A stretch of 64,000 bases of DNA from Blastococcus sp. TF02A-26 (GCF_003319125.1 NZ_QOHG01000012.1:62001-126000); one strand, 5' to 3'. Positions 16,734 to 26,238 are shown, counted from the stretch's first letter. Numbers and translations: made by a program. Notes: generated from the letters alone by a model not told the origin.

Positions 16734-17444
16734 TCAGCGGCCCGGGTCCTTGGTGATCAGCCCCCGCTCGGCGAAGAGCTCCACGGCCGCCTCCGCGGCG
16801 CGGCGGTAGGTCCTGACCAGGATGCGCTCGGCACCGTCGGCGTCCCCGCGCACGATGGCGTCGTACAGCTTCTGCACGACCGCCTTCTGCGCCGGCCTGG
16901 CCTCGGGGATCTCGACGAAGTAGTTGTTCGGGATGAGGGTGCCGCTCATCAGCCGGCCCACGGCGGACAGCCGCGAGGACCGCCCCGCGGCGACCAGTCC
17001 CTGGAAGAAGGCGGTGTTGGCCCGCCAGAACTCGTCGGGGTCGGTGGCCTCCTGCACCGCCCGGTTGAGCGGCTCCAGCGACGCCACGTCGGCGTTCCGC
17101 TCGATCACCCGGCGCGCCGCGAAGGAGTGGAAGAGCCCGATCAGCTCGTAGTGGTCGCGGACCGAGTTCTCGTCCAGTCCGTTCACGTACGCGCCCCGGT
17201 GCGCCTCGATGCGCAGCCAGCCCTCCCGGTCGAGGGCGATGATCGCCTCCCGGATCGGGACCCGGCTGACCCCCAGCTGCTCGGCGAGCTCCTCCTGCCG
17301 GATGCGCTCCCCGGCGGGCAGCTCGCCCTCGAAGATCAGCCGGCGGATGGCCAGCGCCACCCGCTGCGACGTCGTCTGCCGGAGGCTGCCGGGGCCGCCG
17401 CCGTCGTCCCACCCGCTCCCCGCGACGTACGACTCCTCGGTCAT
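16734..17444 (-). CDS. GntR family regulator, FCD (FadR/VanR-type) subfamily
   Basis: A 236-residue regulator: winged helix about residues 25-88 (IRQEELAEQLGVSRVPIREAI region, then the wing with AHRGAYVNGL), and a C-terminal all-helical FCD ligand domain. Such repressors usually bind a pathway acid or acyl-CoA and release an inverted-repeat operator. ATG 17444 is used; ATG 17456 upstream is also in frame. It precedes the LLM gene in the same operon. Candidate targets are its own promoter and the GTAT array upstream of the cupin operon. Confidence 0.9.
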   Translation of the reverse strand: MTEESYVAGSGWDDGGGPGSLRQTTSQRVALAIRRLIFEGELPAGERIRQEELAEQLGVSRVPIREAIIALDREGWLRIEAHRGAYVNGLDENSVRDHYELIGLFHSFAARRVIERNADVASLEPLNRAVQEATDPDEFWRANTAFFQGLVAAGRSSRLSAVGRLMSGTLIPNNYFVEIPEARPAQKAVVQKLYDAIVRGDADGAERILVRTYRRAAEAAVELFAERGLITKDPGR

Positions 17445-17578
17445 GCGTCCTCGCATCCGCTCGGGCCGGCGCAGGGCAGGAGGCCCCGTCCCGTCCGCCG
17501 ACCGCGACAATGTACGGGACCCCGCCGTCTCGGGGCCGCGGGTCGCCGCCGGCTCCGGCAGGCTCCCGCGGACCGCCG

Positions 17579-18655
17579 TCACAGCGACCCGGGGACGAGG
17601 GCGTCATGGTCGTCGGCCGCGGTGCCCAGGCGGGTCAGGAGCTCGGTGGTGATCGGCGGCGCCACCTTGAGCGTGATCGCCCACAGGTAGAAGCCGTGCA
17701 CGATGCCCCGCCGCACCAGGCGCTGCGCATCCTCGTCGGCGGGCCGGTCCACGCCGCGCGAGGCCAGCGCGTCCAGGTAGTGCCGCAGGAGGTCCCGCTC
17801 GGTGCTGCGCCGCTGCTCGGCCGGCAGGGAGGAGGCGATGTGGTACCCGACGTCGAGGTACCAGGGCCCGCGCTGGACGATCTGCCAGTCGACCAGGCAG
17901 GAGCGCCCCTCGGCATCGAGGAACAGGTTGCCCACGTGCGCGTCGCCGTGCACCACCGACCAGGGCGAGGCCGTCACGGCCTCGCCGGCGACGAGGGCGT
18001 AGGCGTCCTGCAGCCGCTGCGCGTCGCGGGTCCGCGCCGGGACGCCGGCGCCGATCGGCCCGTCGAAGTTGCCCTGGATCACCGGGACGCCGCGCCCGTG
18101 CAGCACGTGGGGCAGCCAGGTGTCCAGCCAGCGCCGGCGCCCGACGTCGGGGTGCAGCCAGGTGGCGGCGTGCAGCTGGGCGTACTGCTCGAGGCTCTGC
18201 GCGACCTGGTCGGGCGTGTAGGCGCTCAGCGGGTCGAGGAAGGAGCCGCCCTGCGCCTCCACGTCGACGGTGATCACGATGCTCGCCCGGGTCGCCAGGT
18301 CGGCGTCGGCGTACACCGACCGCAGCGTGCGGACGCCGGTGCGCTCGGCGATGGAGCCGTAGAACAACGCCTCGCCCATGCCCACGGGGTCGGCCGAGCC
18401 GTCGCCGGCGTCGGTGAAGTAGCCCTTCACGTAGAGGTCGCGGGGCAGCTCCTCCGCCGGCACCCCGGTGCAGTCGATCCGGAAGCGGGCGTTGGTCGAC
18501 ACCCGGCTGATCACCTGGCCGGGGGTGACCCCGTGCACCTCGACGTCCGGGAACCGGGTGCGCAGCGCGGCGGTGAGCCAGGCCGGCGACAGCGCCTCGG
18601 CCAGGGTCCCCGGGATGGGCGGCGACGCGACGGCCGCCTCGGTCCCGGCGGTCAC
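17579..18655 (-). CDS. APH-like phosphotransferase family protein
   Basis: A 358-residue protein with the aminoglycoside/choline-kinase fold. The ATP-lobe lysine is in VKGYF (Lys77), the Brenner loop HGDAHVGN is at 236-243, and the metal-binding aspartate is in VDWQ (Asp256). It resembles the EcKinase/DUF1679-type small-molecule kinases. It is the last gene of operon A, 41 bp after the thiolase. A hydroxyl-phosphorylating role within the pathway, or detoxification, is possible; antibiotic resistance is unlikely from context. Confidence 0.82.
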   Translation of the reverse strand: MTAGTEAAVASPPIPGTLAEALSPAWLTAALRTRFPDVEVHGVTPGQVISRVSTNARFRIDCTGVPAEELPRDLYVKGYFTDAGDGSADPVGMGEALFYGSIAERTGVRTLRSVYADADLATRASIVITVDVEAQGGSFLDPLSAYTPDQVAQSLEQYAQLHAATWLHPDVGRRRWLDTWLPHVLHGRGVPVIQGNFDGPIGAGVPARTRDAQRLQDAYALVAGEAVTASPWSVVHGDAHVGNLFLDAEGRSCLVDWQIVQRGPWYLDVGYHIASSLPAEQRRSTERDLLRHYLDALASRGVDRPADEDAQRLVRRGIVHGFYLWAITLKVAPPITTELLTRLGTAADDHDALVPGSL

Positions 18656-18696
18656 GCTGCCGCCTCGCAGGCCTGCTGGAGCTGGGTCATTCCTGA

Positions 18697-19926
18697 TCAC
18701 ACCCTCGACTCGTGGACGGGACTGGTGCCGGGCTCGGCGCTGTAGACGAGCGCGCCGCCGAGATGGGGGGAGGAGTGGCAGGACAGCGCGGTGGCGATCC
18801 CGCTCCGCTGGCGAGCGCCGGCCCGGCCGGAGACCTGCAGGTAGCACTCGAGCAGCTGCGGGACGCCGTGCATGCGGCCGTTGCCGAGCGAGCCGCCGGA
18901 CAGCAGCACGGGATCGGCGCCGGGGCGGTCGCTGTCGATCCGGCCGTCGCGGACGTAGTGATGGCCCTCGCCGACCGGGCAGCGGCCCAGCGCCTCCAAC
19001 CAGAGGAACACCAGCGGCGAGAAGCCGTCGTAGACCTGGACGAGGTCGATCTCGTCCAGCCCCATCCCGGCGGCGGCCCACAGCCGGTCGGCCGTCGTGG
19101 CGCCCGCGGCCATGATGTCGTCCAGCGGCCAGTGCGCCGGGAGCCGTCGCCGCGGCGGCGCCCCGCTCGCGTAGCCGGAGACGTGCACCGGCCGGTGCGG
19201 CAGGTCGCGGGCCCGCTCGGCGGTCGTCAGCACGAAGGCGGCCGCGCCGTCGACGGGGATGTCGCAGTCGAGGCGGCCGATCGGATCGGCGAGCATCGGC
19301 TCGGCCAGGTACTGCTCGGCGGACAGCGGCCGGCCCGACCAGTGCGACCAGGGCAGCCGCGCGCCGTTCTTCCGCGCCTCGACGACCACCTCGGCCAGCG
19401 CCTCCCGCGAGGCGCCGTACCGCTGCACGTACTCGTTGTAGGTGAGCCCCATCATCGCCAGCGGGCCGAAGAAGCCCTGGGGTGCGGTCCACTGCAGGCC
19501 GCCGCGGAACTCCCCGGCGCTGGTGCCGTGGTAGCTGCCAGCGGGGTTGTGCAGCGCCCGGTGCACCAGCACGTGCTCGGCCGCGCCGCTGGCCACCGCG
19601 TTGACCGCCATCGCCATCAGCCCCGGGATCTGCCCCAAGCCGGAGAAGCCGGCCGCGTAGCGCGGGTGCGGGTTGAGCCGCGCGGCCAGCCAGTCGGCGG
19701 AGACGACGCTGACGCCGTCGACCACGGCGTGCTCACCGGCGGTGGGCAGCAGGGTGCCCGTCACGAAGCCGTCGATCTGGTCGGGGGTGAGGCCGGCGTC
19801 GGCGACGGCCGCGCGCGCGGTGTCCAGCGTCAGCGCGCCCAGGCTGCGGTCGGCGTGCCGCACCACCGGGGACTGGGCGTAGCCGACGATCGCGACCCGG
19901 TCGCGCGCCCGGAACCGCGCGCTCAC
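18697..19926 (-). CDS. Lipid-transfer-protein (Ltp)-type thiolase, non-Cys
   Basis: A 409-residue thiolase-fold protein of the SCP-x/Ltp group, with RDRVAIVGYAQSPV at the start, a middle GLTYNEYVQRYG and the C-terminal histidine region CHSSPHLGGALVYS. The usual N-terminal nucleophilic Cys of thiolases is not seen. In steroid degraders such proteins pair with a DUF35 partner and act as retro-aldolases on beta-hydroxyacyl-CoA side chains. Here the DUF35 gene lies directly upstream with a 4-bp GTGA overlap. An aldol-lyase role is inferred. Confidence 0.87.
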   Translation of the reverse strand: MSARFRARDRVAIVGYAQSPVVRHADRSLGALTLDTARAAVADAGLTPDQIDGFVTGTLLPTAGEHAVVDGVSVVSADWLAARLNPHPRYAAGFSGLGQIPGLMAMAVNAVASGAAEHVLVHRALHNPAGSYHGTSAGEFRGGLQWTAPQGFFGPLAMMGLTYNEYVQRYGASREALAEVVVEARKNGARLPWSHWSGRPLSAEQYLAEPMLADPIGRLDCDIPVDGAAAFVLTTAERARDLPHRPVHVSGYASGAPPRRRLPAHWPLDDIMAAGATTADRLWAAAGMGLDEIDLVQVYDGFSPLVFLWLEALGRCPVGEGHHYVRDGRIDSDRPGADPVLLSGGSLGNGRMHGVPQLLECYLQVSGRAGARQRSGIATALSCHSSPHLGGALVYSAEPGTSPVHESRV

Positions 19927-20351
19927 GAGGCCTCGGCGAGCGTGAAGGCGGGGACGGCGACACCGTCGGCCAGGTCCTCGAACGCCACGCGGACCGGCGA
20001 GCCGGTCTTCAGCGGCGCGTCGGGCCCGTCGAGCAGCCGCCCGACCAGCCGGACGTCGGGCTGCTCGGCGAGCTCGACGTCGACCAGCACGTAGGGCAGC
20101 AGGTCGGCGAAGCCGGGGAGGAAGGACTGGCGGATCACCGTCCAGGACCGGACGACGCCGCGGCCGTCGACCGGGGCGGCGGTGAACCGCGGGTCGGTGC
20201 TGCCGCAGGCGTCGCAGGCGACGTTCGGCGGGTGGGTGAGCGTGCCGCAGTCGGAGCAGCGCGACAGCGTCAGCACGTGCCGGGCCGCGGCCTCCCAGAA
20301 GGGGGCGGACAGGGCGTCGGGCACGGGCAGCGGGCGCCGGGCCGACGTCAC
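19923..20351 (-). CDS. Zn-ribbon OB-fold (DUF35) protein
   Basis: A 142-residue protein with an N-terminal rubredoxin-like zinc ribbon (Cys32, Cys35, Cys46, Cys49) followed by an OB-fold (VVRSWTVIRQ, YVLVDVEL, VRVAFEDL). DUF35 proteins bind Ltp-type thiolases and, as in the ChsH2 domain of steroid degraders, complete the aldolase active site. Overlaps by 4 bp with both the CoA-transferase upstream and the thiolase downstream, so all three are coupled. Confidence 0.9.
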   Translation of the reverse strand: MTSARRPLPVPDALSAPFWEAAARHVLTLSRCSDCGTLTHPPNVACDACGSTDPRFTAAPVDGRGVVRSWTVIRQSFLPGFADLLPYVLVDVELAEQPDVRLVGRLLDGPDAPLKTGSPVRVAFEDLADGVAVPAFTLAEAS

Positions 20352-21565
20352 GGGATGACCCCGGCCGACTGCAGCGCCGAGACCTCGTCCCAGCCGTAGC
20401 CGAGCTCGAGCAGCACGGCCTCGGTGTGCTCGCCGTGCTCCGGACCGCGGCGCAGCTCCGCCGGGCGGCCGTCGAACTGCACCGGGACGTTGGGCAGCCG
20501 GTAGGTGGTGCCGCCGTCGGAGACCGTGCCGACGTAGCCGTTGGCGACCACCTGCGGGTCGTCGACGAGCTCCTCCACCGTCTGCACGACCGCCCAGGGC
20601 GCGTCGAAGTCGGCCAGCAGGGCCACCCACTCCTCCAACGTGCGGGCGGCGAACTCCTCGTCGAGGAGGGCGACGCAGGCCGCGCTGTTCTCCCGACGGG
20701 CACGGAGGTCGGCGAAGCGCGGGTCGTCGGCGAGCTCCGGGCGCCCGATCAGCCGGCAGAACGGCGCCCAGTACCGGTCGCCCTCCAGGCAGACGAGCTG
20801 GACGTGCCGGCCGTCCCGGGTCCGGTAGGCGCCGACCAGGGGGTTGGGCGTGGGGCCGCGACCGGGGTTGGGCCGCGGCGGGGAGCCGCTCATCGCGGCC
20901 AGCAGGTCCGACGACAGCGTCCACAGCGCCGTGCCGAGCAGGGAGACGTCGACGACCCCGCCGGTGCCGCTGCGCTCGCGGCGCAGCAGGGCCGCGGCGA
21001 CGCCGAAGGCCAGGGCCAGGCCGCCGTTGCGGTCGCCCATCGCCCCGCGCTGGCCGATCGGGTACTCGCGGTCGGGTGGGGTGAGCACGTGCGCCAGGCC
21101 CCCGCGGGCCCAGTACGCCGAGCCGTCGTAGCCGGCCTGGTCGGCGTCCGGGCCGCGCACCCCGAAGCCGTGGCCGCGGGCGTAGACCAGCCGCGGGTAG
21201 CGGGCGGTGAGCTCCTCGGCGCCCAGGCCCAGGCGCTCCAGTGCACCCGGGCGGAGGTTGGTGAGGAGGACGTCGGCCGAGGCGAGCATCCGGTGCAGCA
21301 CCTCCCGGCCGCCCTCGGTGCGGACGTCGAGGGCGATCGACCGCTTCCCCCGGTTGGCCAGGGCCATGGAGACGTTGACCCCGCCGGCGTCGGAGCCGAT
21401 GCCCTGGGTCATCAGCCCGCGGTAGGGGTCACCGGTCAGGGGCTCGACGTGCACCACGTCGGCGCCCCAGTCGGCCAGCAGCGCGCCGGCGACCGGCACG
21501 AACACCCACTGCGCGAGCTCCACCACGCGGATGCCGTCGAACGCCCCGGGCGCGGGGTCAGCCAC
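20348..21565 (-). CDS. Family III CoA-transferase (CaiB/BaiF)
   Basis: A 405-residue formyl-CoA transferase-like enzyme. The N-terminal VELAQWVFVPVAGALLADWGADVVHVE region and the catalytic aspartate Asp178 in AMGDRNGG are visible, followed by PLVGAYRTRDGRHVQL. These enzymes move CoA from an acyl-CoA donor to a free acid through an aspartyl anhydride. Start GTG 21565 overlaps the upstream Ddn-like gene by 8 bp. It probably activates the operon A substrate without spending ATP. Confidence 0.92.
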   Translation of the reverse strand: MADPAPGAFDGIRVVELAQWVFVPVAGALLADWGADVVHVEPLTGDPYRGLMTQGIGSDAGGVNVSMALANRGKRSIALDVRTEGGREVLHRMLASADVLLTNLRPGALERLGLGAEELTARYPRLVYARGHGFGVRGPDADQAGYDGSAYWARGGLAHVLTPPDREYPIGQRGAMGDRNGGLALAFGVAAALLRRERSGTGGVVDVSLLGTALWTLSSDLLAAMSGSPPRPNPGRGPTPNPLVGAYRTRDGRHVQLVCLEGDRYWAPFCRLIGRPELADDPRFADLRARRENSAACVALLDEEFAARTLEEWVALLADFDAPWAVVQTVEELVDDPQVVANGYVGTVSDGGTTYRLPNVPVQFDGRPAELRRGPEHGEHTEAVLLELGYGWDEVSALQSAGVIP

Positions 21566-22004
21566 GGGGCGTCCGGCCGGCCGGGGTCAGCACCACCACG
21601 GGGATCACCCGGTCGGTGCGCTCCTGGTAGACGTCGTAGTTGGGCCACGGGCCGCGGACGACGTCCCACAGCCGGGTCCGCTCGTCGTCTCCCGCGGTGC
21701 GGGCCCGCACCGGGAACCGGTCGGCCTTCACCTGGATCTCGGCGTCCGGCCGCTCCAGCAGGTTGAGGTACCAGTTCGGGTGGGTCGGGGCGCCGCCCTG
21801 CGAGGCGACGACGAGGAAGTCGCTGCCGTGGGGGGTGAAGATCAGCGGCGTGGTCCGGGGCTCGCCGCTCTTCCGGCCGGTCGTGGTCAGCAGGAGGATC
21901 GGCACCCCGTTCCAGAGGTAGCCGACCTCGCCGTCGGTCTCCCGGTACCGCCGCACGTGGTCGGGACCGAACAGCGAGGCGTCGATCTGCTGGTACTGCG
22001 CCAT
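21558..22004 (-). CDS. Nitroreductase/deazaflavin (F420)-dependent oxidoreductase, Ddn family
   Basis: A 148-residue split beta-barrel protein with LLLTTTGRKSGEPRTTPLIF near 37-56, ASQGGAPTHPNWYLNLLERP and a C-terminal VIPVVVLTP. This is the DUF385/Ddn family, which uses F420H2 to reduce quinones or enoyl groups. The ATG at 22004 follows the P450 stop by 13 bp. In this context it may reduce a double bond of a pathway intermediate. Substrate unknown. Confidence 0.9.
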   Translation of the reverse strand: MAQYQQIDASLFGPDHVRRYRETDGEVGYLWNGVPILLLTTTGRKSGEPRTTPLIFTPHGSDFLVVASQGGAPTHPNWYLNLLERPDAEIQVKADRFPVRARTAGDDERTRLWDVVRGPWPNYDVYQERTDRVIPVVVLTPAGRTPRG

Positions 22005-22017
22005 GTCGGGTGCTCCC

Positions 22018-23261
22018 TCAGCGGTCGAAGAGGACGGGGATGGCCGTGGCGCCGCGCTCGTAGAAGCCGACGTACCGCGGGGCCTCCGCGTCAGGGTCCA
22101 GTCGCAGGCCCGGGAGCCGGTCGAGCAGCGCGCCGATGCCGGTGAGCATCTCGGCGCGGCGACGTGCATGCCCAGGCAGATGTGCGGGCCGCCGCCGAAG
22201 GAGAACATCGGCCGGGGCGGGCGGTGGATGTCGAACTCGTCGGGCCGGTCGAACTTCGCGGGGTCGCGGTTGGCCGCGCCGAGGTTGATGTGCATGACCG
22301 CGCCCTCCGGCACCCGCACGCCGTGGAACTCGGTGTCGCGCATGACGAAGCGCGCGAAGCAGGGATCGGTGGGCTGCCAGCGCAGCGCCTCCTCGATCGC
22401 CGGTCGCAGCAGCGCCCGGTCCGCCCGGACCTGCTCCAGCACCTCCGGTCGCTGCAGCAGCGCGGTGAGGGTGATGCCCATCTGCTTCCACGTCGTCCCC
22501 GAGCCGGCCGCCAGCAGCAGCATGCAGAAGGAGTAGATCTCCGGGTCCGACAGCCGGTGGACGGTGCCGTCCTCCTCCGTCAGCTCGGCCTGGACCAGCA
22601 CGGTGAGCAGGTCGTCGCCGGGCTCCTCCCGGCGGGCCGCCACGAGCGGCGCGATGATCCCGACGGTCGTCATGGGGTCGTTGGCCGCGCGCAGGTCGAG
22701 GGCCTGGTCGACCGGGATGCCGAACGCCCCGGTGATGGTCAGCACCGGGATGGCGGCGCAGAAGTCGACGTTGAGCTCGGCCCGGCCGGCGTCCTGCAGG
22801 TGGTCGATCAGGGCGTGCACGACGCCGTCGATGGACTTCCGGATCCACCACTCCACCTGCTTGGGGGCGAACCTCGGCTGCACCAGCGCCCGGTAGCGGC
22901 GGTGCTGCTGCCCGCCCATGTTCAGCAGCGTGTTCGTGGGGCTGGGCCTGGAGAGGTCGATCGGCTCGGGGTTGGACGCGAACAGCTCGGCGTCCCGGTA
23001 GACGTCGTTGCAGGCGGCGTAGCCGAACGCGGTGAAGTGCGGCCGGTCCGGCTCGGGCAGGCCCTGGAAGAAGTAGTCGCCGGGGAAGTCGGACAGGTCG
23101 TGCAGCGACCCCTCGTGCACCGGAGCCCGCTCGCGCAGCCGGTTCCACAGCGGATAGGGGTCGCCCTCGTAGCCGCCGCCCACCCGGGCCATGTAGCTGC
23201 CCCGGAGGTCGAACAGCTCGCGTACCCGGGCGGGGTCGAGCAGCGGCGCGGTGTCGGTCAT
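22018..23261 (-). pseudogene. Cytochrome P450 (CYP2 of 3) with a 1-nt frameshift
   Basis: Nearly complete P450: I-helix AAGSGTT at 251-257, Glu291/Arg294 of ExxR, and haem loop FGGGPHICLG with Cys362. Just after GMHVA the frame breaks at the GG at 22158-22159 (plus strand). One extra base there restores AEMLTGIGALLDRLPG and a 414-residue product ending at 22018. It is therefore either a sequencing error or a fresh inactivation that removes the last 45 residues. ATG 23261 follows AGGAG. The ferredoxin gene lies 75 bp upstream in the same operon. Confidence 0.88.
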
Positions 23262-23336
23262 CGCTGGCACTCCTGTCGACCGGCGCGCAGGTGCCGGTCA
23301 CGGTGAGGGGCGGATCGGATGGGGGAGGGGCCCGGC

Positions 23337-23540
23337 CTAGAGCGCCAGCGCACCCATCGGGCACGCCTCGACGGCGGTCCGGACGTCGTCCGGGTCGTCG
23401 TGCGGCGGGTCCTGGAGGACGGCCTTCGTCTCGTCGTCGTGGGCGAAGGTCCGCGGCGCGTAGACGATGCACAGGCCGGTGCCGAGGCAGGCCTCGCGGT
23501 CGATGGCGACCGCGGGGCCGGGGGACGCCTCGTCAGGCAC
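23337..23540 (-). CDS. [3Fe-4S]-type ferredoxin, partner of CYP2
   Basis: A 67-residue ferredoxin with Cys18-x5-Cys24 and Cys60-Pro, the same three-cysteine pattern as the ferredoxin at 1968. GTG 23540 overlaps the amidohydrolase stop by 8 bp and the P450 gene follows after 75 bp. That gap holds a 7-bp hairpin (23278-23299). It should supply electrons to the P450 of this operon. Confidence 0.9.
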   Translation of the reverse strand: MPDEASPGPAVAIDREACLGTGLCIVYAPRTFAHDDETKAVLQDPPHDDPDDVRTAVEACPMGALAL

Positions 23541-24735
23541 GGGAGACGGCGGGGGGCTCGGCCGGGGTGAACCGGTAGAGCCGCTCGGCGTTGCCCCGCA
23601 GCACCTTGTACTGCTGCTCCGGCGTCAGCGGCGCGACCAGCTTCTGCGCGACCTCGATCGAGTCGGGCCAGGTCGAGTCGGAGTGCGGGTAGTCCGTCTC
23701 GATCATGATGTTGTCCTCGCCGATCTCGTCGAGACTGGCGATCGCGTGGTGGTCCTCGATGATGCAGCCGAAGACGTGGTCCTTGAACAGCTGCCGGATG
23801 TCGAGGGTGTCGAGGTCGACCGACGTGCCGGCGTGCCCGGCGAGCTGCACCCCGCGCTTCACCCAGTGCCGCTGCTTGTCCAGCACCTGCTCGGCCCGCT
23901 CGAGGAAGTAGGGCATCCAGCCCGCCTCGCCCTCCGAGAGGGCGATCTTGAGGCCCGGGAACCGGGTGAACAGGCCGCTGAACAGGAAGGACAGCATCGT
24001 CCCGGACGTCCGGGTGGCGCCCCAGGCGAGGTTGGCCATGAACGGTGCGTCCTTGGAGATCGACGGCAGCGTGGACGACGAGCCGACGTGCATCGAGACG
24101 ACCATCTCCAGGTCCGACGCCGCGGCCATGACCGGGTCCCAGTAACCGGCGGGGTCGTGGATGGTCGGCAGGCCGAGCGGCTCGGGGTTCTCGGAGAAGG
24201 CGAAGCCGGTCGCGCCCTTGGCCGCGCAGCGCTCCAGCTCCTTCGCGGCGAGGGCCGGGTCCCACAGCGGGATGAGGGTGAGCGGGATGTAGCGGCCCGG
24301 TGCGGCGCCGGCCCAGTCCTCGATGACCCAGTCGTTGTAGATCTGCAGCAACTGGAACGCGAACTCGTGGTCCTGGGCCTCGTTGAACAGCTGCCCGCAG
24401 AACCGGGTCACCGACGGGAAGCACAGCGAGGCCAGCACGCCGGCGCGGTCCATGTCCTCGAGCCGGGCGACCGGGTCGTAGCAGCCGGGCCGCATCTCCG
24501 CGTAGGTGACGGGCTCGGGGCTGAACTCCTCCTTGGACTTGCCGGCGACGGCCGACAGGCCCGAGGTGGGGAGCTTCTTGCCCTCGTACACCCAGTACTC
24601 GCTGGTGCCCTCGGTGACGATGTGCGGCGCCCGGTCGTGGTCCTTGGACGGCAGCCGGTCGAGCCACAGGGTCGGCGGCTCGAGGATGTGGTCGTCGACG
24701 GAGATGAGCCAGTCGAGGTTCAGGTCCTGCGTCAT
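23533..24735 (-). CDS. Amidohydrolase family protein (amidohydro-rel/ACMSD-like)
   Basis: A 400-residue TIM-barrel metal-dependent hydrolase or decarboxylase. The N-terminal metal motif is SVDDHILEP (Asp14, Asp15, His16), with MHVGSSS in the middle and the late metal aspartate in ETDYPHSDSTWP. The closest recognisable family is Amidohydrolase_2, which includes ACMSD-type decarboxylases and hydrolases of ring-opening pathways. A paralogue lies at 39483 with the same motifs. It follows ALDH by 30 bp in operon A. The reaction is unknown; hydrolytic C-C or ester cleavage, or decarboxylation, are the options. Confidence 0.88.
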   Translation of the reverse strand: MTQDLNLDWLISVDDHILEPPTLWLDRLPSKDHDRAPHIVTEGTSEYWVYEGKKLPTSGLSAVAGKSKEEFSPEPVTYAEMRPGCYDPVARLEDMDRAGVLASLCFPSVTRFCGQLFNEAQDHEFAFQLLQIYNDWVIEDWAGAAPGRYIPLTLIPLWDPALAAKELERCAAKGATGFAFSENPEPLGLPTIHDPAGYWDPVMAAASDLEMVVSMHVGSSSTLPSISKDAPFMANLAWGATRTSGTMLSFLFSGLFTRFPGLKIALSEGEAGWMPYFLERAEQVLDKQRHWVKRGVQLAGHAGTSVDLDTLDIRQLFKDHVFGCIIEDHHAIASLDEIGEDNIMIETDYPHSDSTWPDSIEVAQKLVAPLTPEQQYKVLRGNAERLYRFTPAEPPAVSRA

Positions 24736-24765
24736 GGTCTGTGCCGCTCCCTGGGGTGATGGGTT

Positions 24766-26238
24766 CTAACGGGGCAGTTCGCCGATGGACATGTGCTTGA
24801 CCTCCTGGAAGGCGCGGATCCCGTCGGGACCGCGCTCCCGTCCCAGCCCGGACTGCTTGTAGCCGCCACTGGGGGCGTAGGCGCTGAAGACGGAGGTGTT
24901 GACGTTCACCGCGCCGGTGCGCAGCCGGCGGGCGACGGCCGTGGCGGCAGCGACGTCGGCGCCGTACACCTGGCCCGACAGGCCGTAGTCGCTGTCGTTG
25001 GCGATGCGGACGGCGTCGTCGACGTCGCGGTAGCCGATCACCGTGAGGACGGGTCCGAAGATCTCCTCGCGGGCCGCGGGGTTGTCGTTGTCGGGCACGT
25101 CGAGCACGGTCGGCTCGACGTAGTGGCCGCGCTCCAGCCCGGCCGGCCGCCCGCCGCCGGTGACGACCTTGCCGCCGTGCTCCTCGGCGAGGGCCACGAA
25201 GCGCTCGCAGCGCTCGCGCTGACCGGCGCTGATCACCGGGCCCAGCACCGTGCCGGGGTCGTTCGGCGGGCCGACCCGCAGCGCGCCGTAGGCGGCGGTG
25301 ACGGCGGCCAGGACGTCGTCCTTGCTCTCCTGCGGGACGAGCATGCGGGTCGCGGCGACGCACGCCTGGCCGGCGGTCGCGGCCACGACGGCCGCGGCCC
25401 CCGGGCCCACCCGGTGCAGCGCGTCGGGCAGGTAGATCTGCGCGGACTTGCCGCCGAGCTCCAGCGCCACGTGCTTCACCGTCGGCGCGGCCTGGGCCAG
25501 GATCTGCCGGCCGACGGCGGTCGAGCCGGTGAACGACACCATGTCCACCCGCCGGTCGGTGGTCATCACCCGGGCGCCGGCCGACCCCTCCTCGACCACG
25601 ACGTTGAGGACGCCGGGCGGCAGGCCGACCGCGTCGGCGGCCATGCCGAGTGCCAGCGACGACAGCGGGGTGAGCGGGCTGGGCCGCAGAACGACGGAGT
25701 TGCCCGCCATCAGCGCCGGCACCAGCTTCTGCACCGCCATGATGAAGGCGGCGTTGTACGGGGTGATCGCCGAGACGACCCCCACCGGCTCGTGGCGGCG
25801 CACGCTGAGCGCGACCCGGCCGCGGACCAGCTCGTCGACCGGCACGGGGTTCGCCTCCTCGTGCGGCAGCGCGAGGTAGAGGTCGACGGTGCGCCGGCCG
25901 AGGTCCAGCCCGGCGTCCACCTGCAGCATCCCGGCGAACCAGGCCGGCTGGCCGGCCTCGGCGACGATGCTCGCGACCAGCGGCTCGCGCAGGATGGCCA
26001 GGTGGTCGAGCAGGGCCCGCACCGTCTCCGCCCGGGCGGTCGCCGGGAGGTCGGCCCACACCCCGGAGTCGACGCTCGTCCGCGCGGCCGCGACGGCCTC
26101 CTCGACCTCCGCCGCGGTGGCGGAGGCGAGCTCGCAGACCACCGACTCCTCGGCCGGGTCCTCGACGCCGAAGGGCCCGCCGTCCTCGGCCCAGCGGCCG
26201 GCGACGTAGGAGGAGCGGCGAGCCAGCAGACCACTCAT
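24766..26238 (-). CDS. Aldehyde dehydrogenase, NAD(P)+-dependent
   Basis: A 490-residue aldehyde dehydrogenase: Asn162 in PYNA, Glu260 in LELGGK, nucleophile Cys293 in GQACVA, and EEIFGPVLTV near the C-terminal third. It oxidises an aldehyde to the acid and is the first gene of operon A. ATG 26238 has GGGAGG at good spacing. The substitution of Tyr for the common Trp before Asn162 is normal in this subgroup. Confidence 0.93.
   Translation of the reverse strand: MSGLLARRSSYVAGRWAEDGGPFGVEDPAEESVVCELASATAAEVEEAVAAARTSVDSGVWADLPATARAETVRALLDHLAILREPLVASIVAEAGQPAWFAGMLQVDAGLDLGRRTVDLYLALPHEEANPVPVDELVRGRVALSVRRHEPVGVVSAITPYNAAFIMAVQKLVPALMAGNSVVLRPSPLTPLSSLALGMAADAVGLPPGVLNVVVEEGSAGARVMTTDRRVDMVSFTGSTAVGRQILAQAAPTVKHVALELGGKSAQIYLPDALHRVGPGAAAVVAATAGQACVAATRMLVPQESKDDVLAAVTAAYGALRVGPPNDPGTVLGPVISAGQRERCERFVALAEEHGGKVVTGGGRPAGLERGHYVEPTVLDVPDNDNPAAREEIFGPVLTVIGYRDVDDAVRIANDSDYGLSGQVYGADVAAATAVARRLRTGAVNVNTSVFSAYAPSGGYKQSGLGRERGPDGIRAFQEVKHMSIGELPR

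Noticed and set aside
23278-23299. Hairpin GACCGGC / GCCGGTC as an operon-A terminator
   Set aside because: Arms are only 7 bp and it lies between ferredoxin and P450 genes that should be expressed together; processing or chance is more likely.
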